From Alistipes sp047178865 (GTDB taxonomy: Bacteria; Bacteroidota; Bacteroidia; Bacteroidales; Rikenellaceae): a stretch of 64,000 nt of DNA. The notes below the pieces were generated by a model that saw only the letters and a list, made by a program, of their open reading frames with translations, did not search any database and was not told the origin of the DNA. The DNA is taken from NCBI GenBank assembly GCA_047178865.1, contig JBCQSY010000003.1, positions 1-64,000 on the forward strand, written 5' to 3'. Within the stretch, counting starts at the first letter, position 1, and each line of letters begins with the position of its first letter. Made by a program: the position numbers and the translations under genes. Below are positions 33,357-41,811 of this stretch, one piece after another.

Positions 33357-35209
33357 GAAAAATACTCTTAACAATACTACTCTCCGTTTTTTGCGTTGCG
33401 CTCAATGCTGCCGAGAAATCAACTACGTTGGTCTACATCAATGGGCAGCGTTACTATGTCCATCATGTTGAGCCGCAGCAGACTCTATACTCACTCTCGA
33501 AGATGTATGGTGTCGATAGTGGACAAATCGTTGAGTCGAATCCTCAACTCGCTGAGGGGTTGAAGAGCGGAGTGGATATTAAAATCCCATATCAAGTGCA
33601 GACCACCAAGGAGGCTGAACTCTCGAAGAGTGAGCGACGTCGTTTTAGCGAGCACACCATCAAGTCAGGAGAGACTCTCTACTCTATCTCACGAAAGTAT
33701 GAGATATCTATAGAGGTGATTATCAACGACAACCCTAAAGTCGACCCTATCTCACTGAGAGAGGGCGAAGTGTTGCTTATTCGTAAGAAGGAGCAGGGTG
33801 AGAGCGATAAGATGAAGAACTTAGCCGAGTGGGAGAAGTATCGTGACAACTTAAATCGAGTTGCCCCTGAAGGGTATAAATTCCACCTTGTTAATCAGGG
33901 TGAGACCCTCTACTCTCTATCACGCCGCTACGGTATGAGTGTAGATGATATTGTAGAGGTGAATAACCTAAGCGATGGATTGAAAATGGGACACCTTATC
34001 GCTGTGTTGAGTGATGAGCAGGATGTAGCAGATAGTGGCGATAATGCACTATCAGAGCAGAGTGATGAGCAACCTACGGGGAGTTCATTGCCGAGTGGTG
34101 GAATTAGAGCCAAAGCCGAAAGCGAGAAGTTGCGTGTGGCGATATTCCTACCACTACAAATCAACGGTGATATTCGTTCGGAGTTTGCCGAGTTCTATAA
34201 CGGATTCCTTCTAGGATTAGAGGATATTAAGGTTCAACACCCAAATAGAGATATCACGGTAGACCTCTATAATAGCGGTCGAGATAGAGATAAAATTGCA
34301 GATATAGCATCATCAGAGCAGTTCAAAGGCACTGATTTAATCATAGGCCCAATCTACAATGAATCTATCTCAGCATTAGTGCCTTACGCCAAGGCTAACT
34401 CTGTGCCAATAGTATCGCCACTCTCTCAAGTGAGAGATGTTCGCAGTGATATGGTTTTCCAGATGGCATCGCTTCCTGAGCATCGCTACGATAAGATTGG
34501 AGATATGTTAGCAAGTCATAAGCATATAACCTTTATCCACACCGAGAGCACCGATGTTAACTTCTACAACCAGATATTAGCAATGATAGGTGTGCGAGAC
34601 GAGAGTGAAATCACACACCACACCTACACCTTTGAGCATCCCGACGTAACACGCAAACTCAAAGAGGAGGATGAGGAGCGTATCTCACCTAGCGATCTGA
34701 CTCAATTCATCGCAAATGAGCAGGATAATACAATCATTATAACTTCAGACAACCAGACCGATGTCGACAGAATCTTGGCAGCGTTAACCTCAGCTAAGAC
34801 CAATCAGTTGGCAAGAAGTCTATCACGTCCAAAGTATAGCGTGTTGGGTAATAGCGCATGGAGTAACTATAGTACCATCGACAGATTCCTATTCTTTAGC
34901 AATGGAGTGGTTCTCTTCCCATCGTACGCAGCCAATAGAAGCTGCTCGGATGTAGTTAAGAGCTTCGATAGCCGCTATGTTGTCGAGTTTGGAGCGAGAC
35001 CATCGCTCTATAGTTACCGAGGGTACGATGCAGCATCTATCTTTGTAAATGGAGCATACTCAACCATCGAAAGCAGGATGCAGGGTGTGATATATCAACC
35101 TTTGCAGAGTCAATATATCTTCTCTCAAGATGAAAGGAGTGGAGTGGTACGCAATATTAACTCGGTGAGAATCAACTACAATAAAGATTTCACCATAACC
35201 GTAGAGTAG
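33353..35209 (+). CDS. LysM repeat protein fused to a periplasmic-binding-like domain
   Basis: The 618-residue protein has a signal peptide (to about residue 20, LNAAEKS) and three LysM modules: about residues 33-82 (PQQTLYSLSKMYGV), 100-148 (SGETLYSISRKYEIS) and 180-222 (QGETLYSLSRRYGMS). After a Ser/Asp linker comes a type I periplasmic-binding fold from about residue 260 (LRVAIFLPLQINGD, LIIGPIYNESISALVPYAKANSVPIVSPLSQ). This resembles LpoA/LppC-like activators rather than nutrient-binding proteins. The LysM part should hold it on peptidoglycan. A role in sensing or regulating wall synthesis is likely. Confidence 0.88.
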   Translation: MRKILLTILLSVFCVALNAAEKSTTLVYINGQRYYVHHVEPQQTLYSLSKMYGVDSGQIVESNPQLAEGLKSGVDIKIPYQVQTTKEAELSKSERRRFSEHTIKSGETLYSISRKYEISIEVIINDNPKVDPISLREGEVLLIRKKEQGESDKMKNLAEWEKYRDNLNRVAPEGYKFHLVNQGETLYSLSRRYGMSVDDIVEVNNLSDGLKMGHLIAVLSDEQDVADSGDNALSEQSDEQPTGSSLPSGGIRAKAESEKLRVAIFLPLQINGDIRSEFAEFYNGFLLGLEDIKVQHPNRDITVDLYNSGRDRDKIADIASSEQFKGTDLIIGPIYNESISALVPYAKANSVPIVSPLSQVRDVRSDMVFQMASLPEHRYDKIGDMLASHKHITFIHTESTDVNFYNQILAMIGVRDESEITHHTYTFEHPDVTRKLKEEDEERISPSDLTQFIANEQDNTIIITSDNQTDVDRILAALTSAKTNQLARSLSRPKYSVLGNSAWSNYSTIDRFLFFSNGVVLFPSYAANRSCSDVVKSFDSRYVVEFGARPSLYSYRGYDAASIFVNGAYSTIESRMQGVIYQPLQSQYIFSQDERSGVVRNINSVRINYNKDFTITVE

Positions 35210-35213
35210 TCAT

Positions 35214-35861
35214 ATGGCAGCAATAGATAATCAGATACCTGAAAAGACCGTAGAGCGTCTGAGCGAATATAGACGCACTTTGAATGCTTGTTACAAGCAG
35301 GGTATCACCCATATTTTTTCGCATGTTTTGGCTGGTATGCACGGTATTACAGCCGTACAGGTTCGTCGCGACCTTATGCTTATAGGCTTTTCGAGCGATA
35401 ATAAAAAGGGGTACGATGTGCGCGAGCTAATCGCCTTTATCAGCTTTATTCTCGATAGTCGTTCGATGATGAATATCGCAGTTGTCGGCATGGGTCACTT
35501 GGGACAGGCAGTCTCTAAGTACTTCAACAGCAGAGGTGTAAACCTTAAAGTCACGGTCGCTTTCGATGTCGACGATGATAAGATTAATAGAGATATTGAT
35601 GGTATTCCTTGTTTCCACATGGACGCATTCGAGCAGGTCGTTTCGGAGCACGATATCAGCATTGTGATACTATCACTACCAACCAGTGTGGCTCAGGCGA
35701 TGGTTCTACCCATTATCAACGCTGGTATAAAGGGAGTTCTTAACTTTACATCTACTCCGCTGAACTTCCCTCAGGGAATTTTTGTCGAGAATTACGATAT
35801 AACAACCCTCTTGGAGAAGGTTGCCTATTTCGTTAAGGAGAGTGAAGAGAGTAACGTTTAA
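35214..35861 (+). CDS. rex: redox-sensing transcriptional repressor Rex
   Basis: Rex represses fermentation and respiration genes and lets go of DNA when NADH rises. The 215-residue protein has a winged helix at the start (VERLSEYRRTLNACYKQGITHIFS then TAVQVRRDLMLIG, recognition helix) and a Rossmann domain with NIAVVGMGHLGQAVSKYF (GxGxxG), VAFDVDDDKI, and a C-terminal helix. It follows the LysM gene by 4 bases and precedes ribF by 18, in an operon with flavin and wall genes. I looked for a Rex operator nearby but cannot support one. Confidence 0.94.
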   Translation: MAAIDNQIPEKTVERLSEYRRTLNACYKQGITHIFSHVLAGMHGITAVQVRRDLMLIGFSSDNKKGYDVRELIAFISFILDSRSMMNIAVVGMGHLGQAVSKYFNSRGVNLKVTVAFDVDDDKINRDIDGIPCFHMDAFEQVVSEHDISIVILSLPTSVAQAMVLPIINAGIKGVLNFTSTPLNFPQGIFVENYDITTLLEKVAYFVKESEESNV

Positions 35862-35879
35862 GTTTTCTAACATCTTTTC

Positions 35880-36623
35880 ATGCAGGTATATAGGGATATA
35901 GAGTCATTGCCACACATCGAATCGTCGGTGGTTACGGTTGGTTCATTTGATGGGGTTCATCTGGCTCATCAATCTCTGTTGCAGCGTGTCGAGCAGCGGA
36001 GGGAGGCTATCTCAGCTAGAGGTTTTGTTGTCACATTTGAACCACATCCAAGGATTGCTCTAGGCAAGGCTGATGGTCTAAAACTACTCACTTCGACCGA
36101 TGAGAAGATTGAGATATTATCCTCTTTAGGGGTAGATAATCTACTTATCCTACCATTTACTTTGGAGCTTAGCCGATTAGATTATAGTACTTTTATCCGC
36201 TCTATACTCCTGAGCAAACTCTCGATGAGGGAGATGGTCGTGGGCTTTAACCACAGGCTAGGGAGTGATTCGGGCAACTCCTCAGCCATTGAGTCTATGC
36301 ATGAAAGGTTCGCGGTGAATATTGTTGAACGCATTGAATCTCACCATGAGAAGATTAGCTCGACTCACGTCAGAGAGCTATTCGAAAGGGGCGATTTCAA
36401 TCGAGCAGTTAAGCTGCTCAACCACCCATATCTTATCTGTGGCGAGGTTTCGAATGGCGAGGTGGTGGTGACTGATAGCTATAAATTAACTCCACAAGAG
36501 GGACTTTATCGTGGCACGGTGGATGGTGAGAGTGTGGATTTACAGGTAACCTCTAATCGTCTCAGACGAGTAGACAATGTAGCGATAGAGACTCCCAAAG
36601 TCTCATTAACAGATAAATTATAG
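35880..36623 (+). CDS. ribF: RibF-like FAD synthetase lacking a recognisable riboflavin kinase domain
   Basis: The N-terminal half is a normal FMN adenylyltransferase: VVTVGSFDGVHLAHQSLLQ (the HxGH-type motif appears as HLAH), FVVTFEPHPRIAL, VVGFNHRLGSDSGN and ISSTHVRELFERGDF (the SSTxxR motif). The family is usually about 310 residues with a C-terminal riboflavin kinase; here only 247 remain. The kinase motif GRTxGFPTAN is absent, and after NHPYLICGEVSNGEVVV the sequence diverges into a short unrelated tail. Either the kinase is encoded elsewhere or the tail retains a strongly altered function. Operon: rex, ribF, thioesterase. Confidence 0.85.
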   Translation: MQVYRDIESLPHIESSVVTVGSFDGVHLAHQSLLQRVEQRREAISARGFVVTFEPHPRIALGKADGLKLLTSTDEKIEILSSLGVDNLLILPFTLELSRLDYSTFIRSILLSKLSMREMVVGFNHRLGSDSGNSSAIESMHERFAVNIVERIESHHEKISSTHVRELFERGDFNRAVKLLNHPYLICGEVSNGEVVVTDSYKLTPQEGLYRGTVDGESVDLQVTSNRLRRVDNVAIETPKVSLTDKL

Positions 36624-36647
36624 GATAATCATTTAACCCTTAAAACC

Positions 36648-37049
36648 ATGTTTAGCGTAGATTATAAGACAAGAGTGTGGTATGTTCACACCGACCAGAT
36701 GGGTTTTGTTCACCACTCCAACTATATTTGTTACTACGAGGCTGCGCGCTCCGAGTTTCTTAGGCACTTCTCGCTATCCTATGCCGAAGTTGAGCGCAGG
36801 GGTATAATGATGCCTATTCTTGATATCCAATCAAAATACCACTCTCCAGCATATTACGATGATGAACTAACTATTAGAGTCTCCTTAAAGGAGACTCCAA
36901 AAGCTAGAATTACATTCTACTATCACGTTTATAATCAGGATGGTAAGTTGCTAAACGAAGGCTCAACAACCCTTGGTTTTATCCATTCACATAACCATCG
37001 TCCTACACGTTGCCCCGATTGGTTACTTGAGATTTTCGAGAGTATTTAA
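36648..37049 (+). CDS. YbgC/4HBT-family acyl-CoA thioesterase
   Basis: The 133-residue hotdog-fold protein cleaves acyl-CoA or acyl-ACP thioesters. YVHTDQMGFVHHSNYICYYEAARSEFLRHF contains the active Asp (DQMGFVHH) and the helix typical of the 4-hydroxybenzoyl-CoA thioesterase family. A YbgC-like role near the Tol-Pal system is known for the family, but no tol genes are here. It lies 24 bases after ribF and ends the operon, with 6 bases before the convergent transglycosylase gene. Confidence 0.88.
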   Translation: MFSVDYKTRVWYVHTDQMGFVHHSNYICYYEAARSEFLRHFSLSYAEVERRGIMMPILDIQSKYHSPAYYDDELTIRVSLKETPKARITFYYHVYNQDGKLLNEGSTTLGFIHSHNHRPTRCPDWLLEIFESI

Positions 37050-37055
37050 CCAACT

Positions 37056-37982
37056 TTATGGTTGGAACTCCGCAGTTGGGATTTTCACCATATAACTCTT
37101 ACCCTTTGGGTTGGCATAGGTGTATGTTCTAATCCAAGGATTTAAGATTCGAAGAACTCGATAAGAGGTCGAATGGCTCGCTGCAAACGCAGACCAATCG
37201 ATATTTTTCTCACTTATCTCAACCTCTTTATAGTTGGTGTATGGTTTGAAGTAATCCTCTTCGTCGAGCACAAATCCATATCGACGAGGCGACTCCATAA
37301 AAATCTTAAATGCCACAATTCTAGGCACATAACGCATAGTCTCTTCGGGTAAGAATAGATTCCAATAATCCGTCACACCTTGAGTTTCAAGACGACGTCT
37401 CACACCTGCCGAGCCTAGATTATAGCTCGCTGCAACAAGTGCCCAATCACCAAACTCCTCGTATGATTTGAGTAGGTATTGACACGCAGCATGGGTAGCA
37501 GCCTCGATATTGTAGCGCATATCTACATCTGAATTACACTCAAGGTCATACTCCCCCGCTGTCGACTTAATAAATTGCCACACTCCCGCCGCTTTTGCCG
37601 GAGAGAATGCATTCTCGTTAAGACCACTCTCCGCTAGAGCCAGATATTTAAAGTCGCTTGGAACTCCATGCTCCTTAAGAATAGGCTCGATAATGGGGAA
37701 ATATCTCGCTGTTCGACGCAGAGTCAACATTGTCGAAGTATGCATCGAGGCGGTAGTCAACACTTCACGCTCGATAGCCTCCCTCACATAGTTTAGCTCG
37801 ATAGGTACACGCTGTGAGGCAAACTCTATCTTCTTAGGGAGTGGGTGAATCTTAACAATTTCCAACGAGCACTCCTCACTAGAGCTACCCTTCTGCCCAA
37901 TAGCCGACACTCTATACGACCACCCCGCAAATAGGATAACCATAGAGAGAGCTGCTAAAACTACAACACCTCTTTTGTTCAT
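37056..37982 (-). CDS. lytic transglycosylase (MltD-like SLT domain)
   Basis: This 308-residue periplasmic enzyme has an N-terminal hydrophobic segment (VVVLAALSMVILFAGW) and an SLT domain. Catalytic Glu is in YLALAESGLNENAFSP, followed by AAGVWQFIKSTAGEYDL and ASYNLGSAGVRRRL and YVPRIVAFKIF. The last 80 residues resemble the linker region of MltD; no LysM module follows, unlike E. coli MltD. The gene follows an OmpH/Skp-like gene by 27 bases. A perfect 12-base palindrome, AGTAACGTTACT (37993-38004), lies between the two. Confidence 0.9.
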   Translation of the reverse strand: MNKRGVVVLAALSMVILFAGWSYRVSAIGQKGSSSEECSLEIVKIHPLPKKIEFASQRVPIELNYVREAIEREVLTTASMHTSTMLTLRRTARYFPIIEPILKEHGVPSDFKYLALAESGLNENAFSPAKAAGVWQFIKSTAGEYDLECNSDVDMRYNIEAATHAACQYLLKSYEEFGDWALVAASYNLGSAGVRRRLETQGVTDYWNLFLPEETMRYVPRIVAFKIFMESPRRYGFVLDEEDYFKPYTNYKEVEISEKNIDWSAFAASHSTSYRVLRILNPWIRTYTYANPKGKSYMVKIPTAEFQP

Positions 37983-38009
37983 TATAAAAAACAGTAACGT
38001 TACTATAAA

Positions 38010-38591
38010 CTACTTCTTCTCAGCGGTGTACAACTGGTTCATCACCTCAAGAACATTCGTTGAGATGTCGAGAGTGGTATCTGCATCGATAAGAGAGTTT
38101 GCGTTAACAATCATCTTATACTTACCATCCGAGTTGATTTGGTCTACCGCACGGCGAACTAGGTCTTGAGTACGATTTGAGAATACTCTATTCTCCTCAT
38201 CCAACTCTTGAGCCTCACGCTGAGCTGTTGTTTGGAATGTTCTCATTCTTGATTCAAGGCTCTCCTGCTCCTTTTGAGCATTAGCTGTTGTTATCAAACC
38301 TTTTTGATACTTCTCTTGAAGTTGAGATGCCTCATATTGGAAACCCTGCTCCTTCTTACTCCAACCCTCTTGCGCCTTTTGAGTCTTGGTTTGGAGAGCT
38401 ACACCCTCTTTGTTGAAGATGTCACTCATCGATACAACCATCTCGACACTAACATAAGCCAACTGAGAAGATGCTGAGACTGAATCTACACCCTCTTGTG
38501 CTACAACACCTGCTAGGGATTGTGTATTTGCCTGATTACATGATACTAAAGCTATCGCGGCTACCGCTACTGCAAAAAATACTCTTTTCAT
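38010..38591 (-). CDS. OmpH/Skp-like periplasmic chaperone lipoprotein
   Basis: A 193-residue protein with a lipoprotein signal (AIALVSCNQ, Cys18), then an OmpH/Skp region. A predicted strand (SQLAYVSVEMVV) is followed by a long coiled coil (about residues 60-155, KEQGFQYEASQLQEKYQKG and QESLESRMRTFQ) and a return helix with YKMIVNANSLIDADTTLDIS. Skp-like proteins shield unfolded outer membrane proteins. A lipid anchor is unusual for Skp, which is soluble in E. coli, but several Bacteroidota OmpH proteins carry one. First gene of the pair with the transglycosylase. Confidence 0.88.
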   Translation of the reverse strand: MKRVFFAVAVAAIALVSCNQANTQSLAGVVAQEGVDSVSASSQLAYVSVEMVVSMSDIFNKEGVALQTKTQKAQEGWSKKEQGFQYEASQLQEKYQKGLITTANAQKEQESLESRMRTFQTTAQREAQELDEENRVFSNRTQDLVRRAVDQINSDGKYKMIVNANSLIDADTTLDISTNVLEVMNQLYTAEKK

Positions 38592-38621
38592 TATTTTAAT
38601 CTAATTTTGTTTATCGTAGCA

Positions 38622-38629
38622 CAAAGATA
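38622..38629 (-). promoter_or_regulatory. -7 box of the OmpH-like gene
   Basis: TATCTTTG on the minus strand (38629-38622), 30 bases before the ATG. The -33 position reads TGC, not TTG. It is divergent from the ruvA -7 box, which starts 12 bases away. Confidence 0.6.
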
Positions 38630-38641
38630 GAAAAATTTATT

Positions 38642-38649
38642 TATTTTTG
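38642..38649 (+). promoter_or_regulatory. -7 box of ruvA
   Basis: TATTTTTG, 26 bases before the ruvA ATG. No TTG at the expected distance. Confidence 0.5.
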
Positions 38650-38675
38650 CAGTAAAATATAAAAAATTATACCTT

Positions 38676-39263
38676 ATGTTTGATTATATTCGAGGAAGTG
38701 TCGCAGAACTTAATCCAACCTATGCCGTAATCGAGGCAGCAGGTGTTGGATACCATATAATAACATCGCTACACACCTACTCCGCTATCGAGAATAGAGA
38801 GGAAGCAAAACTATATATACACTTTGTTGTTCGCGAAGATGCGCAGATTCTCTACGGTTTTAGCGATAAAGTTGAGCGCGAGCTATTCCGACTCCTAATT
38901 AGCGTATCGGGAGTTGGTGGCAACACCGCTCGTATGATTCTATCGACATACTCACCCAAGGAGATTCAATCCATCATCCTCACCGAGAATGCAACATTAT
39001 TGAAAAACGTCAAGGGACTAGGATTGAAGAGTGCACAGAAGATAATCGTTGAGCTCACTGGTAAGATAACCTCAATCACCATACAGGGCGAAGATGTATC
39101 TATCACTCCAAAGGGCGACGACTACTCACAAGAGGCTTGCGAGGCGTTGGTTATGTTGGGATTCTCGAAGGCAGTTGCTCAAAAAGCCCTTAAAGGGGTA
39201 TATAGCGACACCACTCCATCTTCGGTAGAGGAGGCAATACGTATGGCATTAAAACGTTTATAA
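38676..39263 (+). CDS. ruvA: Holliday junction helicase subunit RuvA
   Basis: RuvA binds four-way junctions as a tetramer and loads the RuvB motor. The 195-residue protein has the N-terminal OB domain (MFDYIRGSVAELNPTYAVIEA), two helix-hairpin-helix motifs (FRLLISVSGVGGNTARMILS and LLKNVKGLGLKSAQKIIVEL), and a flexible link to a C-terminal UBA-like domain (EACEALVMLGFSKAVAQKALKGV) that touches RuvB. ruvB and ruvC are not adjacent. The gene is monocistronic and is followed by a repeat cluster. Confidence 0.95.
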   Translation: MFDYIRGSVAELNPTYAVIEAAGVGYHIITSLHTYSAIENREEAKLYIHFVVREDAQILYGFSDKVERELFRLLISVSGVGGNTARMILSTYSPKEIQSIILTENATLLKNVKGLGLKSAQKIIVELTGKITSITIQGEDVSITPKGDDYSQEACEALVMLGFSKAVAQKALKGVYSDTTPSSVEEAIRMALKRL

Positions 39264-39476
39264 GTTATGAATTATGAGTTATGAATTATAAATTATGAAT
39301 TAAGAGTTTAAAAACGTCATTGCAGCCTCCGAGCTGCAATCTCAACACTCTGACAATTAAGCGATTGCGGGTCAAGCCCGCAATGACGAAATAAATTGTT
39401 TTTACGACTTGTTAGTCACTATCTTCGCATAATTCTTAACTCTTAATTCTTAACTCTTAACTCATAATTCTTAACT
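39264..39476. repeat. AT-rich inverted repeat enclosing a REP-like palindrome
   Basis: The left arm (39264-39310) is made of TTATGAATTATGAGTTATGA units; the right arm (about 39428-39476) of TTAACTCTTAATTCTTAACT units, together an imperfect inverted repeat. Enclosed are a REP-like palindrome (39315-39388, GTCATTGCAGCCTCCGAGCT against GGTCAAGCCCGCAATGACG) and the tail TTGTTTTTACGACTTGTTAG shared with 32450. No gene lies here. Confidence 0.75.
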
Positions 39477-39480
39477 ATCT

Positions 39481-39512
39481 TTTGTTTATTCAATACATTT
39501 TACATACCTTTG
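39481..39512 (+). promoter_or_regulatory. promoter of the lipoprotein pair
   Basis: TTTG (39481-39484), 20 bases, TACCTTTG (39505-39512): a full-consensus promoter 8 bases before the ATG at 39521. It rules out the upstream in-frame start at 39482. Confidence 0.85.
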
Positions 39513-39520
39513 CGTTCGTT

Positions 39521-40132
39521 ATGAATTTTTTATTAAAAATATCGGTAGCAGCTCTACTCACATTGAATTTAGCCTGTTCTAGTGGGGATAGCGACTATGA
39601 TGATCAGAGTAGTAGTATAGTCTCTTTTTTAGAAGGGAGTCACTCGCCTACCTTGATTTCATACCAGGAGGCTCTATCGTCGTTGGATGATGACCCTGAG
39701 TTCTACACCGAATTTATAAATAGTTCATACCGCTACATACGAGATTATTACAACTCCGATAGGGACAACAAGAGCGTGGTTGACAGCAAGTCGACTATAA
39801 CCATAACATTTTGGTTATACGACTTCTCATCATACTCCTCTATCGACGAGAGCACAACCGTACCACTCTACACCAACGACGCTTCGCTCAAAGATGCTCT
39901 GATAGAGATAGGGTTAAACACCACATATTGGGAGTTTGAACCACTAAAGATTAAACTTTCTGATGGTGACAGCATAATAATTGGGGCACGTGAAGCGTTG
40001 ATAGGTTGCAAAGAGGGTGATTTTGTTGAGATATATATGACATATAACACAGCATACGACGATACTATAATAGGAGTTGTTGGAGAAACGACCCCTATTG
40101 CGATGTTTTGTCAAATAGATAGTGTAGAATAA
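39521..40132 (+). CDS. FKBP-like lipoprotein of unknown substrate
   Basis: The 203-residue protein has a lipoprotein signal (LLTLNLACS, Cys near residue 19). The C-terminal 80 residues have the spacing of a FKBP-type peptidyl-prolyl isomerase: ALIGCKEGDFVEIYMTYNTAYDD followed by GVVGETTPIAMFCQIDSVE, close to the usual G...G......P...AYG...P......V.L. The proline-isomerase aromatic residues are only partly kept, so it may be a chaperone rather than an enzyme. The next lipoprotein follows after 10 bases and probably shares the promoter. Confidence 0.7.
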   Translation: MNFLLKISVAALLTLNLACSSGDSDYDDQSSSIVSFLEGSHSPTLISYQEALSSLDDDPEFYTEFINSSYRYIRDYYNSDRDNKSVVDSKSTITITFWLYDFSSYSSIDESTTVPLYTNDASLKDALIEIGLNTTYWEFEPLKIKLSDGDSIIIGAREALIGCKEGDFVEIYMTYNTAYDDTIIGVVGETTPIAMFCQIDSVE

Positions 40133-40142
40133 AATTTAGATA

Positions 40143-41648
40143 ATGAGATACAACAGACTACTAGCACTAGCGGCTATAATTATTTTTGGCGTTAGCTGCG
40201 CAGAGAGCATATCAATAGATTACACCGATGTCGAAGAGACTGTATTCGAGGATTGGATGGCACTATACTATCCAGATGTTGTTGGTAACAAGCAGGAGGA
40301 TGGTTACTACATTGATGTAATAACTCAAGGTGACACCAGTGGTATTGCTATTGCGGATACTCTCTGTTGGGTTAAGTACGATATCACCGTGCGCAATCTA
40401 CATGGCGAGGTATCACTCACTCGTAGCGATGTCACAGCGTGGCAACAAGGTACATACACTCCTTACACTCACTACACTCCATTCTACAGATATAGCGGTG
40501 AGGAGTTGACCTCTTACTGGGTATCTGAGGCGAGTTATCTGGCTCTACGCAACCCTCTTGTGGTTGGTGACAGAGATGATGTCTACCTCTACAACGGAGC
40601 TGAGTTTATCCTCTATATGCCCTCAACATTGATGAACTTGGAGGGTGATGGAAGTAGCGGATATGAGGGTCAATATACACTCGATACATCTCGTCCGATG
40701 ATATCCCACATCAAGATAACCGATGTTATCATCAACCCCATCGAGGCAGAGGGTGAGGATATCGACTACTTTGCCAATATGAATGGTGGAGTTACGATTA
40801 CCTACATCGACCCAGATGATTGGGTTGCCGATTCGGATGATATTCTCGAAGAGATGATGTACTACTATGGTTTCTCCGACGATGATGATTCGAATGAGTA
40901 TATGTATCTCCAATACCACGAGGAGGACCCTAACGGAAATCTCTGGATGACAGCTACCGACACATGTGCTCACGTCTATATAAACACATCATACGAGCCT
41001 AAATCGGGTGAGAGTTCATTCAAATATGTTGATGAGTACTTCTCGAAGGTTCCATCTTCAGCATATATCAATGGTGCAGCAGCTCTAGACGTTCAGATTA
41101 ACGAGATACTTGTCGAGCTGTTCGGTGATGATATCGACGAAGATGGTGCTATTGTAAATGATGAGAGTGTATCAGTTTGGTATATCGGACGTTTCCTTAA
41201 TGGATTTATCTTCGACACCAATATCGAAGAGGTTCGTGAGCTAATCTACAATGAGACCGACTACAGTGGTTCTGCCCTCAGCTTCACCTACTACGAGGAT
41301 ACCGACGACCAATCATATATCCAATCATGGTATGAGATTGTTCCTAAGATGAAATATGGTAACTGGACTGCGATGGTTACCTGCTCGACCTACGCTTATG
41401 GCGAGGATGGACAAACCTCTCTCTCAACAGAGACTAGCTCATACTACGACTACTACTCCTACTACAACTACTACAGCTCATACTACGGCTCGTCGTACAG
41501 TAGCTCTTACTACGACTCATACTATGATAGTTCGTACTACGACGACTCATCATACTACGACACATCGACAACTACCAGTGTAACGACTGATATTCAAACA
41601 TATACACCAATGATATTCCAGATATTTGTCGAACCAGATGACGAGTAA
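40143..41648 (+). CDS. lipoprotein with Tyr-Ser-Asp low-complexity tail
   Basis: A 501-residue protein with lipobox FGVSCAES (Cys19). The N-terminal part (VDITVRNLHGEVSLTRSDV-like region and WVSEASYLALRNPLVVGDRDDVYLYNGAEFILYMPSTLM) may contain FKBP-like strands, but I cannot name a family. From about residue 435 to 475 it becomes a chain of Tyr, Ser and Asp (SYYDYYSYYNYYSSYYGSS), with no repeats long enough to be units. Similar aromatic low complexity appears in the first protein of the window. It is strongly acidic overall. It is the partner of the FKBP-like gene and ends shortly before a terminator. Confidence 0.8.
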   Translation: MRYNRLLALAAIIIFGVSCAESISIDYTDVEETVFEDWMALYYPDVVGNKQEDGYYIDVITQGDTSGIAIADTLCWVKYDITVRNLHGEVSLTRSDVTAWQQGTYTPYTHYTPFYRYSGEELTSYWVSEASYLALRNPLVVGDRDDVYLYNGAEFILYMPSTLMNLEGDGSSGYEGQYTLDTSRPMISHIKITDVIINPIEAEGEDIDYFANMNGGVTITYIDPDDWVADSDDILEEMMYYYGFSDDDDSNEYMYLQYHEEDPNGNLWMTATDTCAHVYINTSYEPKSGESSFKYVDEYFSKVPSSAYINGAAALDVQINEILVELFGDDIDEDGAIVNDESVSVWYIGRFLNGFIFDTNIEEVRELIYNETDYSGSALSFTYYEDTDDQSYIQSWYEIVPKMKYGNWTAMVTCSTYAYGEDGQTSLSTETSSYYDYYSYYNYYSSYYGSSYSSSYYDSYYDSSYYDDSSYYDTSTTTSVTTDIQTYTPMIFQIFVEPDDE

Positions 41649-41675
41649 TGAATTAAAAATTATAAATTATGAATT

Positions 41676-41707
41676 AATTAGAGACGTAGTGCGCTACGTC
41701 TCTAATT
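41676..41707 (+). terminator. terminator after the Tyr-rich lipoprotein gene
   Basis: AATTAGAGACGTAG-TGCG-CTACGTCTCTAATT is a perfect 14-base stem with a 4-base loop, followed by TGTTTTAA. Confidence 0.88.
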
Positions 41708-41811
41708 TGTTTTAATATGGCTAATAAATCCATTATTCACTCTTAGGCACTATCTTTATTAATAGAGATTTGCAAGAACAAAAAAAAAACACTAAATTTG
41801 CCTAATTAATT

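Noticed and set aside
37993..38004. Palindrome AGTAACGTTACT as a regulatory site
   Set aside because: It lies inside a 27-base gap between two operon genes and may be chance; no second copy was noticed near a promoter.
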